Shown: positions 25,775 through 38,170 of the stretch, piece by piece
Numbering within the stretch: the stretch's first letter is position 1
How the letters are laid out: each line of letters opens with the position of its first letter
From: Tillus elongatus
Lineage: Eukaryota; Arthropoda; Insecta; Coleoptera; Cleridae
Length of the DNA stretch: 64,000 bases
NCBI GenBank assembly: GCA_964006375.1
Contig: OZ023262.1
Span: forward strand, 95,086,976 to 95,150,975
Direction: 5' to 3'
Notes under the pieces: generated by a model
The model's database searches: none
What the model was told of the DNA's origin: nothing
The model's input: only the letters and a program-made list of their open reading frames with translations
Program-made: the position numbers and the translations under genes

Positions 25775-28605
25775 GTTTTCTTCTGAATACCCATCTGAAC
25801 TCTACATATGGCCACGCTATCTGTACTTCGCTCAGAATCACGCTGTTTATGTCGCAGACGTTGAGGATCTTTGGGTATTCGTGACGCTTGGGAATGGTAT
25901 AAAGCTTTATGTAGGATGTGCATATATTCCTCCATAGTCGGAAGACTCATTGCAATGCTTCGCTAGTGGTCTGGGTGATCTCATTGGAACAGTTGGAGAT
26001 TCACCACTTATTTTGTGTCGTCCTAGAATAGAGTGGAAACGACTAGCAGATACAGTAGTTTTAATGCCAGCTAACTTTGACAATAGCTCTGTACCTTTCC
26101 TTGATGCCATTTCTTTATGTAATTTTAAGCAGTTTAATTATGTTACTAATGTAAATCATAGAATACTAATCTTGTTATGTGTAATGAAGAGATTGTTGAG
26201 AGCTTATTACACTGTTGTCCTCTCGTTCACCACCCTGCTATTAAATTCATGCTCTCTTTGAAAACTGTACATTGTTTAAAAAGAGCTGATAATAGCTCTT
26301 TTAATTTTAAAAAAGCAAATTACCCTATGATAAATCATATTCTGAAAAATGTTCCTTGGCGTTCCCTGATGGAACGTTTGGAAGTTGATCGTATGGTTGA
26401 AAAGTTATACTCTGTTATCTTTGATTGCATTAAATGTCATGTCCCAATGATCCGAATCAGGAAAAAAATATCCTCCATATTTTTCTTCATCAACAATTAA
26501 GAGGATCAAAGAAAAAAATAAGTATCACAAAAAGTGGAAACTTTATAAAAACGCGGCCGATTATAGTTCCTTTAAAATGTTACGGGCTCTTTGCAAGCGG
26601 CAAATTTCTAATGATCACTACCACTATATTAGATTGACCGAGAACTCAATTGCTTCGGATTCCAGCTGTTTTTGCCGTTATATCTCACTAAAGAGGGGCA
26701 ATCGATATATACCGTCTACGATGACATTAGATAAAGTTTCTGCTTCATCGGGAGGGGGTATTTGCTATCTTTTTGCCCACTTTTTAGAAGCGTTTATGAA
26801 AGTGGAGATGACGCACCGTATACGGGTGATACAAATGTAGGTATTGATTCACGCTCTCTATCCAGCATTTATATTACTGCAGACGAGATACTGGATTCTT
26901 TGGCAAGGCTTGATGATAAAAAGGGTGCTGGACCTGACGGATTGTCGCTATATTTTGTAAAGAGATGTGGCGATTTTCTGTTAGAACCCCTGATGTTGAT
27001 TTTTAATAGAGATCTACATTCTGGAATTTATCCCCTAAAATGGAAGACTGCCTCTGGTATTCCTATACATAAGTGTGGTCCTAGGAAATGTATTAAAAAT
27101 TATCGCCTGATCAGTATCTTGGATGTATTTGGAAAATTGTTTGAAACCCTGGTATAAGTAAAGCTTTTTGAATTTTTCAAACAAAAAATTATTCTAGAAC
27201 AACATCGTTTTTATAGAGGCACGTCAGTTGACACCAACTTAACTTCATATACAGAATTTCTATTGAGATCTTTAGAAACAGAAAAGCAGGTGGATGCTGT
27301 GTACACCGATTTTTCCAAGGCCTTTGATAAAATTAATCATAGCATTTTGTTGAGAAAGCTGGAGGTGATCGGTGTGCATGGAGTTCTCCTGCGTTGGGTT
27401 AGTTCGTATATTAGAAACAGATCTCAGTTTAGATCAGTGTTAGGTTACGAATCTATGCCATACGAATTACCATCAGGTGTACCCCAAGGATCCCACATTG
27501 GACCACTATTATTTCTTGTATACGTTAATGATATAAATACTTGTTTTCAATTCTGTAAATTTTTAATGTATGCCGACGACCTAAAATTATTTATTCCTAT
27601 TAATTGTGAACAAGACTGTTTGCGTTTTTAGGCCGACCTTAACAACTTGACTAATTATTGTAGCATAAATCAGCTTTATCTTAGTTTAGATAAGTGTAGT
27701 GTTATAACTTTTACCCGTGGGAAACTATGGCAAGAGTTTTAAGTATCTCTTAGAAAACAATATTCCTACACGAGTCACTTGTGTAAAAGATGTAGGCATT
27801 ACCTTTGACAGCAAGCTACTGTTCTACGGACATATTGACAATCTTGCTACTGACAGTTATCGTATGCTGGGGCTTATCATGCGGCAGGGTGGAGTTTTTT
27901 ACAATAAAAAAATGTTTTATCTCATTATACAATGCGTATGTTGCCAGCAAATTGAAATTTGCGTCTTCTGTATGGAATCCCCAGTATCTTATTTACAAGG
28001 AGGGTCTAGAAAAGATACAAAATAGATTTTTAAGGTTTTTGTGCTTTAAAGTTAAGTTAGAATTTAATAATGATTACAAAATTATGCGATACTTTTTTGA
28101 AATTCTATCATCGGAAGAAGGTCGGCTTGTCTCAGATTGCCTTTTCCTTTTTAAAATAGTAAATGGTTTAATAGACTCTTCGGAACTTCTAAGTCAGATA
28201 CGTTTCAATGTTCCAAATCGACTTCTCAGGGTGGCTGAACCTTTTTCCTTGCCCTTTAGCAGAACTAACGCTGCTCTAAATTCGCCGCTGTCAAGAATGT
28301 TGAGAGCGGGTACTGAGTTCTCAGCCATCGACATGTTCAGTGGCTCATTGCTCATGTATAAAAAAAGCTCTGAAAGTCCGACTATTGTTGCCTTGATTTT
28401 TTTGATTCTATTTCCCTCCATATTATAAGTGTGTGCACAAGTATGTGCATATTGTATTTACAACTTAAATGAAATATTGTTTTGATTTGTTTTTAGAGTA
28501 ATGAATGATGTTTTTGTTATCACTGTTATATTTGTATTTGTATACTCTGTATGTGATCTTATTTTGGGGGCAAGCCCGTTGGTGTCCAAGCAAATAAATA
28601 AATAA
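25775..28605 (+). pseudogene. jockey-type LINE with endonuclease and RT, frameshifted
   Basis: The endonuclease part appears as VYVADVEDLWVFVTLGNG and VGCAYIPP (25830-25935) and then FLDAIS (about 26100), the APE-type core up to its C-terminus. A linker follows at 26177-26500. The RT has GAGPDGLSLYFVKRCGD (about 26930), motif A VYTDFSKAFDKINHS (27299), motif B GVPQGSHIGPLLFLVYVND (27477) and motif C LMYADDLKLF (27566). The thumb runs on to 28425. At least six frame breaks or stops separate these pieces, although each catalytic box is readable. The 3' UTR ends in GGCAAGCCCGTTGGTGTCC and an (AAATA)n tail at 28588-28605, typical of jockey elements. The 5' end (ORF1) is missing. Confidence 0.87.
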
Positions 28606-29299
28606 TCCTTTATAGGGCTCCATGATAATAAGAGACCACGGATTGACACTGAATTGCGTATTTATTACACACATATGTAATCAAGGTTTACTGCACGCTA
28701 CATTCTACTGTAGAATGCAAAGCACTCTGTTCCTGCAAATAGCTGGCTTATTATGTTGAGAATTATTTACTAACGCCATCTTATTGCAGTGCTCATATAT
28801 GAACTACCTTTGTGTTTGATAATTCCATTAAACACCCTGTGAGCTTTGAGGTAATGAAATATGTGTTTGTATGACTTGGACGTATATTTTACAGGTTTCC
28901 TCTTAAACAAGAAAACCTAATATACAGGCCATTCACGAGACATGTTCGTAAAAAGTTTATATTCTTTTTATCTTACTACAAAACTAAAAAGTCGCAATCT
29001 ATTTTATCAGGTACAGAGTGTCCGGATTTTGTTGCTTTTGTGGGATAGCTCGGTTATGAATAGAGGTAGAAGGTGTATATACAATAATTTTCTACTTTTT
29101 TTTTGCAAAATTAACGGCGCCGAAATGAAAGCTGACGTGGCACTTTTTTGACCTACAGAGTGTTTTTGAATATTTGATATTTTAGGCACCCCCTGTATAT
29201 TATTTATATGGTGGGATAATAACACTGTGTTTTCTATTAGATACAGATGTTGCGATAAAAACTTTATAAATTGTGTCTAATACAAATCATTCAAAAAGC
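28606..29299. other. Mostly unassigned; small repeat pieces
   Basis: 28683-28730 is an inverted fragment of the repeat seen at 39950 and 50697. Between about 29015 and 29205, ACAGAGTGTCCGGA and GGCACCCCCTGTATA may be the ends of a small TA-flanked MITE. No gene is seen. Confidence 0.35.
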
Positions 29300-29534
<235 letters not shown>

Positions 29535-29561
29535 GTTAAGGGCTAGGCGGCAAGGAGACAG

Positions 29562-29604
29562 CCGCATACACGTGTTTCAAGCTTATTAGCTATCATCAGT
29601 ACGG
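29562..29604 (-). ncRNA. Hammerhead ribozyme, unit 1 (core intact)
   Basis: Minus-strand order: stem I strand CCGTA; core CTGATGA; stem II TAGCTAATAAGCTT (AGCT/AGCT, AATA loop); core GAAA; stem III palindrome ACACGTGT (first A from GAAA); cleavage nucleotide A; stem I return TGCGG. CCGTA/TGCGG forms five pairs, one of them U-G. All core positions match the hammerhead consensus, and the short palindromic stem III matches the extended-minimal type I form known from PLEs and retrozymes. Predicted cut is after the A at the GTA triplet. Confidence 0.88.
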
Positions 29605-29862
29605 AGTAGCCAGGTGATGATGGGGACACTCTGGATAAAGAAGCAAAATACACAGAGTCACAACAGGCAACCAGTGCACATTTGCAGCATCATTAGGAAT
29701 ACCCTTATTTCGAGAGCAACAACCAAAATCGCGACGGAGGCAAAGAAATCAACTGCGTGAGCATCCGGAGCCCAGAAGTCATACTATATATATAACAGGA
29801 TTTTTTAACACGGCATTTCTATATACTATACAAGGAGAAAGGTTAAGGCCGCAAGGGGACAA

Positions 29863-29905
29863 CCGCATACACGTGTTTCAAACTTATTAGCTATCATCAG
29901 TACGG
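29863..29905 (-). ncRNA. Hammerhead ribozyme, unit 2 (core intact)
   Basis: Same layout as unit 1. Stem II carries one change (AAGTTT for AAGCTT) that turns a G-C pair into G-U, so pairing is kept. Stem I gains a sixth pair (ACCGTA/TGCGGT). CTGATGA and GAAA are unchanged. Confidence 0.87.
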
Positions 29906-30166
29906 TATAGCCAGGTGATGATGGGAACACTCTGGATAAAGAAGCAAAATACACGGAGTCACAACAGGCAACCAGTGCACATCTGCAGCATCATTAGACA
30001 GACCTTCAATTCGAGGCCACAACGAAAATCGTCACTGAGGCAAAGAAATCACCTGCGTGAGCATCCGGAGCCCAGGAGTCATACTATATATAACAGGATT
30101 TTTTAACACAGCATTTCTGTATACTGTACAAGGAGAAAGGTTAAGGGCAAGGCCGCAAGGAGACAA

Positions 30167-30209
30167 CCGCATACACGTGTTTTAAGCTTATTAGCTATCA
30201 TCAGTACGG
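30167..30209 (-). ncRNA. Hammerhead ribozyme, unit 3 (core G mutated)
   Basis: The stems and CTGATGA are kept, but the GAAA core reads AAAA (plus-strand GTTTTAAGC instead of GTTTCAAGC). The core G12 is normally required for catalysis, so this unit is predicted inactive or very slow. Confidence 0.82.
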
Positions 30210-30455
30210 TATAGCCAGGTGATGATGGGAACACTCTGGATAAAGAAGCAAAATACACGGAGTAACAACAGGCAACCAGTGCACATTTGCGGCATCATTA
30301 GGAAGACCCTCAAGTCGAGGGCAATAACCAAAATCGCCACGGAGGCAAAGAAATCACCTGCGTGAGAACCCGGAGCCCAAGAGTCATACTATATATTACA
30401 GATTTTTTTAACACAGCATTTCTGTATACTATAAAGGTTAAGGGCAAGGAGACAA

Positions 30456-30483
30456 CCGCATACACTTCTTTCAAGCTTAGTAG

Positions 30484-30484
<1 letters not shown>
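30456..30484 (-). ncRNA. Hammerhead ribozyme, unit 4 (truncated)
   Basis: The stem I return, altered stem III and GAAA/stem II portion are present (CCGCATACACTTCTTTCAAG on the plus strand). The sequence then runs into (AT)n before the CTGATGA core, so the motif cannot fold as a ribozyme. Confidence 0.8.

Positions 30485-30485
<1 letters not shown>

Positions 30486-30571
<86 letters not shown>
30486..30571. repeat. (AT)n microsatellite, ~86 bp
   Basis: Cuts off the fourth hammerhead-bearing unit on one side and faces the 3' region of the minus-strand PLE on the other. Confidence 0.97.
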
Positions 30572-30573
<2 letters not shown>

Positions 30574-30849
30574 TTTGGACTGCTGCACTACACTTTAATC
30601 ACTTTTAAATATACACTTTATTTGTTTGTTGTACTTTTTGTGATTCTTTATTTGTTTACGTGGACTGCAGTTTCGAACCGTCCTGGTTCAATAGCAGCAC
30701 ACTGCTGACTATGGTCGCTCCTGTGTGGTCTATGTCTGAAATTATACGTCACGTCTGCGTGTTAGGCTTTTGTTGGTCGGTTTACTGTTCTCTGATTGGT
30801 TGTGTTTTCGGACTGTGTCGAGTGTATCGGTTTCCTGTTTTAATTATTG

Positions 30850-32940
30850 TGGTTTGATAATTTGTCTATTTGTATGGCTTTTATTAAGTTCGGTTTAAAT
30901 ATTTCTACTTGCATTTGTTCTCGGATTAATTGTTTCTAATTGTTTGTTTGTTGATTGTAGTATTGTTCCCAGATTTCCATTTGTTGTGGACCTTAATATG
31001 TTTTATTAGCTGTAATTTGTTGATTGTTTTTGGTGTTTCTGTTGTGGACATGTGTCGCTACGTTTGATTTGTAGTTAGGTATGTGCATTTTATCTAATCC
31101 TGTTATATGTTCCTTGAACCTTGTTTCTATTTATTTTTTTGTCATTCCTATATATTTTTTATTGCATGTGTTACATTCTACTTAATTCATTCCGTTTTAT
31201 TCACATGAGTTTTTTTTGTATGTGTGGGTGTATTGAGTGTTTAGGTATAGTGATGTATGTTCGTGTAGGTTTTCTGTATATTTTGTATTCAATCTGGTTT
31301 TCTTTTCTGATAAGTGTTAAGTCTAGGAAGTTTAAGGTGTTCTTGGTTTATTTTTCTATTATAAATTTTATGTTGTTGATTTCGTTTATTTTTTCGAAGA
31401 TATTGTCTATGTTGGTTTTTTGATTGTCATATATTATTAACATATGTTGTTTGGGTCTGTTTCTTTTATGATGGTGCTGATTTTATCTTCTAACTGTTGT
31501 ATGTATATTTCTGCCATAATACTTGATAGTGCAGATGGCATTGGTAGTCCGTCTGCTTGGATGTAGTATTCTCCGTTGAATTCAAAGTAATTTTGTTTCA
31601 ATATGACGTTTAATATTTCGTTGATTTGTTGTTTTTTGTTGTTATTTTGCATTTTCTTTCGATTATATTTGTGGTTTTCTTAATTGGTATATTGGTGTAC
31701 ATATTTGTTACGTTGAATGAGGCGATTCTTGTGTTTTTGTTTATGTTTATGTTTTCTAATTTATGCACTAGATCTATGGAGTTTTTTATGCTAAATTTGT
31801 TTTCTACTTTTGTTTCTTGTTTTAGTACTTTGTCTATTTATTTTCCTATTTTGTATGAAGGTGCATCTTTGAAGTTGATGAGTGGTCTTACATGGTATCC
31901 CGTTTTGTGTATTTTTATTATTCCTGTCATTGGTGGTGCTTTAGGGTTGTTGTTATATACAATGTGTTGTTTTTTGGTTGAATATTGTCTTGTGTTTTTT
32001 TTATCATGTTTAGTATTTGATTTTGGAATTTTTTCGTTGGGTTTTCGTTCAGTTTCTTGCATTTGTTTGTTGAGATTAATGTGTTTGCTTTTCCTATATA
32101 GTCTTGTGTTTTATTGCTGTTAGTGCATCGCTTTTATCTGTTTTTGCTATTGTTATGTTGTTATATGTGATTTTGTTACTTATTTGTTTGATCATTTTTT
32201 CACATGCATGGTTTTTCCAATTAGTTTTGCAAATAATTCTGTTTATTTCTGTTGCCAGTTGGTTTTTCAGTGGTTCTATATTTGGGCTATCTACTGAGTT
32301 TATTGCGTGTTGTGTGTCTACTATTATGTTCCCTATTGTAGATTTTTTTTGTACCTGAAAAGTTGGTTTTAATGTTGTTTTCTATGAATTCTTCTTCTTC
32401 TTTTGTGAATTTTGTGTCTGTTATGTTTATAAATCTATCCTGAAATCTGTGGTGTATTGTGTTTGTTATGTTTACGTTGTCTAGTGTGTTCTTTTAAGGT
32501 GTGTAGTTTTTTGTTTATTTTCTCTAATTTGTGTTTATAATCGGTTTTTATGTTGTTCATTGAATTGTTATATGTTTGCGTCCGTGTGTCATATTTTGTC
32601 TAATTTGCTAATAAGAGATGTAGCCTATATATTTTTTTTCTAAGTGTGGTTATGTTGCCGTATTGATGTTTGGTTTTGTTCGTGATATATAGTTTTTCTG
32701 CTTGTGTTTGGATATATTTGGCCGTATGGGTATGATTATGAACAGTTATTTTAGCATATTTTGGTAATATATTGTGTGTTAAGCATTCTCTATATATTGG
32801 CTTTGTTGTAATATATCTTCCTGTAAGTATTTTTTAATAATTTGATGTTTGTCTGTATGTTATGGCTGTCATGTTGGCTATTTTGTGTGTTACTTTCTTG
32901 TGTTTTGTTCATGTTTCTGGAATTTTCACTATTTGTAGTC
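30850..32940 (-). pseudogene. Penelope-like element 1: RT and GIY-YIG endonuclease remnants
   Basis: On the minus strand, PPMTGIIKIHKTGYHVRPLI and FKDAPSYKIGK (32000-31840) are the PLE RT finger signature. Next come SFNVTNMYTNIP (motif A, with N where the catalytic D is expected), QADGLPMPSALSSIMAEIYI (31560-31490, motif B) and LNFLDLTLI downstream of the motif C region. VECNTCNKKYIGMTKK near 31180-31130 is the GIY-YIG endonuclease block (CxxC...YIG-T). In intact PLEs the two enzymes together prime and copy RNA at chromosomal nicks. YVDD is not intact and several stops are present. The hammerhead array lies 3' in the same orientation; an (AT)n tract borders the 5' side. Confidence 0.82.
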
Positions 32941-32946
32941 ACTCAC

Positions 32947-32951
<5 letters not shown>

Positions 32952-33031
<80 letters not shown>
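32952..33031. repeat. (AT)n microsatellite, ~80 bp
   Basis: Borders the 5' side of Penelope-like element 1. Confidence 0.97.
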
Positions 33032-33035
<4 letters not shown>

Positions 33036-33331
33036 TTTTTTTTATTACCTTTATTGCTTAAAATTATACAACATGTTTATTCAATAAGTCTAAGACTTGT
33101 GGTGAATATTAACATAATTTTATACATAGTTGCATCCAAAACTGCTTGACAACACTCCAAATTCAACAACCTTAAAATTTTGATATTCCAAACAATTTCT
33201 TTCCTGTTCCATTTCGTTCTTCTAATGTTTCACCTGATACCTCCATTTACGATTAATACTAAACACTCCATAATACTTTTCCAACTGCAAACCTTTCTCA
33301 ACTACCCTTATTTTTGCCGAAATTGTAAATT

Positions 33332-34780
33332 ATATATATATAGTGTGTGTGTGTGTGTGTGTATCGGAGCGATGACTCAAAAAATACTCAACTGATATGA
33401 ACGAAACTTGGCACATATCTTCATTGCATTAGGACCGCGGACGAGCTCGTAAATTAACGAAAACAGACATTTTTTTCCTCCAAAAATATACAAAAATATT
33501 TTTTAGAACCCTATGTTTTTGAAAGTATTAGAGCAACTGTAATGAGACTCTACATCTACATGTGTTTAAAAATGGTGTACATAAGCCTTTGTTGTGCATT
33601 TTAAGTAATTTGGTTCACAAGATTTCGAGTTTTTCCAAATTAAAAAAAAAATTTTGAAAGACGCGTTGAAACGACTTAGTGGTTAAAGTCCAATGCCTGA
33701 CGAGACACAGTATATAACTGCCATGCGCAGATTTATTTATACAACAGGTATAAACCATACATCAACGGTAACGAAACAAAACCAATAATAGTCATAAAAC
33801 GTACTACCCAAACCAACAATTCTGAAATCTCGGCCACAAATGACAGAGTACATGAAATTAAAAATTTGCCAAGTTATTGTTTTTTAGCTGGGGTATTCAA
33901 TCTATTTTTAAAATACACTATATTTGTAGATTGACAAACGGCTCCAAATACAGTTTCAGACTCAAAGTGTGGCATGATATACCGTAAATGTAAACATAAT
34001 CAAGTTAAGTCTCTATAAAAATGATTTTAAAATCAGTTTGTTCTTTTGTTTTTAGACTTAAACATAAAACGTCAACATTCCTTGAATCTATTTTAAGTGA
34101 CATTTTTATTAATCCTGTATTTAATTGTTACGTCTACTTTTAATATAATATAAAATATCACGGGGCATGAAGCGGGCGTCAAGTATCATGTAAAAAAAAC
34201 GTTAGTTAACCTATCTTAGATAGCTCAGGGGTAGGTTGCTTGTCTTCTACGCAGAAGGTTCCGAGATTGATCGATTGCTCCTCGATGAATGCATCTTTTG
34301 TTTTGTTTTACTTTAACATTTGGAGAAAAAATAGTGTACAGATTTCATTCGCTCTGAACAAGTTCTCATTTTTATTTAAGACTGCGTTTGTAATTTGGCA
34401 GATACTTTACTTTTCTAAATATGAATTAAGTTTCCTTCTGGAAAGCTTTTTAATCTTTAATGAAATTTGTAATACAAGATTCTTTTAAAGAGATTTACAC
34501 TATCTATAGATATAGCAAAATTTCAATTTCTAGCTTCATAGAAAATGGGCGTTTGTCTAAAAAGGAGTTAGAATACAAGAATTATTTGATAACAGAGAGA
34601 TATCGATGGTAACACTTTCGAAAGAATTTTTCAAATGTGCGCGTATTAAAATCTCTCAAATCGATCTTCAAGATCTGTGTAAGTTTAAAATATTAATTTT
34701 ACTAACATGTCGTATAATAACAGTACAATTATTATAAAAATTCACTACTATAACGCACTCGCTGCGTCCCGATTTTTTTT
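33332..34780 (+). repeat. Long R-family copy with tRNA-like module (copy L1)
   Basis: It begins with a short (AT)n(GT)n, then ATCGGAGCGATGACTCAAAA. It is collinear for ~1.45 kb with 46690-48245: GTTGAAACGACTTAGTGG, TACAACAGGTATAAACCATA, CTAAATATGAATTAAGTTT, GATCTTCAAGATCTGTGTAA. It ends with CTATAACGCACTCGCTGCGT and CCCGATTTTTTTT, the R/M terminus. An inner GAGATATCGATGGTAACACT block resembles the start of another R 5' end. No open frame is conserved between the two copies. Confidence 0.8.
34203..34275 (+). other. tRNA-like module within the long R copy
   Basis: GATAGCTCAGGGGTAGGTTG has an A-box (TAGCTCAGGGG). TCTACGCAGAAGG resembles an anticodon arm, and the TpsiC-like part (GAGATTGATCGATT) is degraded. 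The paralogous position at about 47590 keeps GCGATTGAATCC, a better B-box. This suggests a SINE-type head inside the repeat rather than a functional tRNA gene. Confidence 0.45.
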
Positions 34781-36283
34781 AAATGAACATCCTATTCTTT
34801 GAATGCCTGTAACTTTTTTTTTCTTTTAACTTATAGATATAAATTTTGGCGCATGGTATACCTTTTATAATATGATACCGAATCTAGTTGCTATAGCTTA
34901 AATATTATGACGCCGCCAAAGTGGGCATGGGCCAAAATTTATATGACCCCGCCGCGCTTCCTTTTATACCAGATGACCAATGCTCAAATACTTACTAACC
35001 TATCAACAAATCAAATTTGTCATTGGCATAAGCTAAGTTACCGGGAAGTTAGAGGGCCGCCAGCTTTTATACAGTGGAGATGGGCGTGGGTTAAAATAAG
35101 ATGTTACCTAGGGGCGCCACTTGATTGTTTAACCTCTACTCCCGGATATTCTAATGAGATGGTTACCAATCTGCTTCCTTGCCCAGATCCAACACAACCA
35201 AGAACTCTTGGATCACACTGGCAACTATAGCCAACCACAATCGAGCACAGGAAGCTACAAGGGAGATGTAATTACGATAACACCAACAAAAATTCGGAAC
35301 GGTATGGTCTCATAGACCCACAAATAAAGATAACGGTAATTCTTAATCTATCAACAGTCCTGAAAAAGAAAACACAAACACACAAAACCAAAACACCTAA
35401 AATATGATAAAATATGGGCTTTTATTAAGCTTCTTTGGCATACAAGACTTTATGAAAAGTTGTTTTAAAATTCTGATCTAAATTAATAAATAAAAAATAA
35501 ATATAAATAAGTCTCTATAATATCACAGAAATGGCTTACTACCAAATACTCAAGATCTTTACTGAATATCTATGAATGTACTACAAATATCGTTGTTCTA
35601 CGGAAAATCCCACTTTTCGTGCACGCAAAGCTCACAAATCATTTTCCCCAAATCTTACTTAATTACGTGATAAGTACGGTAAGTGGCTTGATTGAAGATC
35701 AAGTCCCAAAAAGTAATCAAAAAGCTGGACTAACGCTAACATTATGTGACAACTAATGGTACTATCAAAAGTGAAGCAATTATATTAATAATGGTCTTAT
35801 AAAAATCTGTACCACATTTAGTGAAGTTAAAATGAAATAAATTCGGTTTGATTTTATTAAATTTAACACAGATGAATATTAAAAATGTACCTAATCAAGA
35901 ACGTCTCTTATCACTTTATACGTTATCACAAAACGGAAAATTCTTACTTAAATTCCTTGACTTCTAGGCCGTCTAATTACCATCAAATTCCAAACCAAAC
36001 CAAGGCCTCTCGGGATACGGGACTGCAACCACGGGAATAATGCAAAAACGGTACGGCAATGCGACGACGATAGGGAAGACCTTCTTACTGAGATCCTAAT
36101 CCAATTCTCCATTTAATTCGACAGCCATATATCTTGTTCGGTACATAAAAATTCACTAATCCACTCCAAATTTACGGTACGTGAATTTACCAAAGATATC
36201 GCCCACTACCATAACGTCTGCCTACCACAAGGCTATTCGGCACACAAATCGCCCTACACAAAGACTTCGTCGGTACGATAAAT
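34781..36283. other. Unassigned region, less AT-rich than average
   Basis: A 34907-35230 open frame of 107 codons has no recognised domain. GCATGGGCCAAAATTTATATGA and AGATGGGCGTGGGTTAAAAT look like a partial local duplication. It could be part of an unidentified element. Confidence 0.3.
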
Positions 36284-36465
36284 CCAGCCGGTACTTGGAA
36301 TGCTCCAGCCGATACAAGGTGAATCTAGCCGGTACTTGAAATACTCCAGCCGATACAAGGATAATATCTCCGGTACAAGGAATGCTCCAGCCGATACAAC
36401 GTAACGCTAGCCGGTACTTGGATATCTATCCGGTATGTGAATAAAAATCCAGTCGATACAAGGAC
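36284..36465 (+). repeat. Short tandem repeat of CCAGCCG(G/A)TAC units
   Basis: CCAGCCGGTACTTGGAATG and CTCCAGCCGATACAAGG alternate about four times with indels, giving a loose ~48-bp period of two related ~24-bp halves. Confidence 0.75.
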
Positions 36466-37084
36466 CCTAAAAACAACAAGTAACGGGATGCTAAAGGTGT
36501 TACAGTTAAGAGAGAGAATGATTTCTTACCTCCAGAGAGGGAAACGAAATTCCACAACGGGATACGATAAATGTGGTCCTTAAATCCCCTAAACGGGTCT
36601 CTCCACAGCCTTCGGCACTAAATCCGTACATTACGACATAACCAGAAAGACTGCAGATTAAATTCTGAGACCAACAAAACCCACAAGGGAGGACACTTAA
36701 TATCCAAAACTTGCTCCTCAGACGGAACCACGTGTTAACTCCACAAAAATTACCAACCAACTCTCTTGAAACTTTTAGCACATTCATATCTCCGATTCGA
36801 AACCACAGGTGCTGCCCCATCCTTCGCTCTCTCTCGCATCACATACGTCTCCAGCCATCTATCCTCTTTAACATGCGGACCCTTTCCGAACTACGGCCAC
36901 GTCACGCAAGCGTGTAAGCCGGCCCGATATACCAGGGGTAATACAAATATAAATAATTTACGAAAGATCTAAATTCGATACATTATACGAGGGATATCCA
37001 GAAGAATTAATCACAGTTGTCGCCAATAATTCTTTTTACAACGCAGGGGAGGAACCCCAATTACGTCCAAATTAGCTTAGATGT
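36466..37084. other. Unassigned region
   Basis: Open frames on both strands around 36506-36972 are short and unrecognised. Confidence 0.35.
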
Positions 37085-37271
37085 TTAGCTATCCAAATTA
37101 TACCGTTACAATATTTCCGAAGAGACACAAGTGTTCCGAAAGAAAACCCAAAATTTTCCAAGGGCAACTGGTCTGATTTTCCTGACTAACAAACTTATAT
37201 GAGCCGCTTGCAAAAGTAACGCACTACTAACTTAATTCAAAATAGGCATACATTTTTTTGTTTTCGATATA

Positions 37272-37335
<64 letters not shown>
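37085..37335 (-). repeat. R-family fragment with (AT)n, minus orientation
   Basis: TCCGAAAGAAAACCCAAAAT, CCTGACTAACAAACTTATA and CCGCTTGCAAAAG are R 3'-half blocks in reverse complement. They lead into the (AT)n at 37273-37333. Confidence 0.7.
37273..37333. repeat. (AT)n microsatellite, ~61 bp
   Basis: A pure AT dinucleotide tract at the end of a minus-oriented R fragment. Confidence 0.97.
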
Positions 37336-37338
<3 letters not shown>

Positions 37339-37419
37339 CATGTGTTATTGTAATTATTATTATTTATTTAAACTGTTGAATTACGTTACATAAAACATTT
37401 ACATAATGATGGTAATTCC

Positions 37420-38040
37420 AAGTCAATACACCACAACAATCCTTATAGAAAGAGCTTTGGCAGATATCTTGTAATCTGTCGTCAGAACCGAAATCGATCT
37501 TCCGTTGTCTATTTCCAGTAAATCACCTTTGTTTGGAAGCATTGCTATAACAGCTTTGGTTACAGAAGTGGGCAACTTCCCTACTCCTATTGACTCTGTG
37601 ATCATGTCAAAGTAGATATTTTCCAGTTCAATCCATAATTTGGTGTAAAACTCCGTTGTAAGTCTGTCTATACCAGGCGCACTTCCTTTGTTGAGAGTGC
37701 CTAGCAATCCAGAAAATTCTTTGTCGATATAACGTTGATTTAGTGAGGTATTGTTAATATGATATAGTTCTCTTAAATTCTCGTATTAAATGAACTCCTC
37801 ATTTAGCAATGTTTTCGATTCTTTCAATTTGGGTCAAAATATGACTTTACATATGCATATGATGTTATGGTATCTCTTATAATTTCACCGTTATTAGTTT
37901 TCATTTGCTCAAGAGGCTTATACATAGAAAATACTCTTTTGTCTAACACTAGTCGAACTGAGTTTTTAATATTTTCTTATCCAGACATTTGCAGAAACGT
38001 TTCGGTTTTTCTTATAGAACAGGGTTTTAATGGTACCAAA
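37420..38040 (-). pseudogene. L1/Tx1-type LINE reverse transcriptase fragment
   Basis: Minus-strand reading, across at least one frame change, gives NNGEIIRDTITSYAYVKSYF (about 37900-37830). It continues with SGLLGTLNKGSAPGIDRLTT and EFYTKLW, then GKLPTSVTKAVIAMLPNKGD and SISVLTTDYKISAKALSIR. This is the RT 0-to-2 region of L1/Tx1-like elements (GKSPGxDGxxxEFY, LLPKKGD, RPISLxxxDYKI). In this copy a G replaces the usual W in NWRPIS, and motifs A-C are missing. It is a distinct clade from the jockey-like LINEs nearby. Confidence 0.8.
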
Positions 38041-38073
38041 ATTTCACATGTGTCTTATGGAATATAAAAATTA

Positions 38074-38170
38074 GAGCCTTGAATGGTAAGAACGTGTGCC
38101 ATTGAACCGAAGAGTACTGGGTTAGATCTCACGGTTCGCCTTTCACTTTTTCAGTACATACTGTACAAAA
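38074..38170 (+). mobile_element. tRNA-derived SINE, 5' fragment
   Basis: GGTAAGAACGTGTGCCATTG, ACCGAAGAGTACTGGG and CACTTTTTCAGTACATACTG match the SINE head. The B-box is mutated (GGTTAGATCTC) and the body is missing. Confidence 0.75.

Noticed and set aside
30850..32860. Plus-strand frames rich in F, L, I, V (31121-32358) as membrane proteins
   Set aside because: They are antisense to the AT-rich, Lys/Asn-rich PLE coding strand, which explains the hydrophobic translation.
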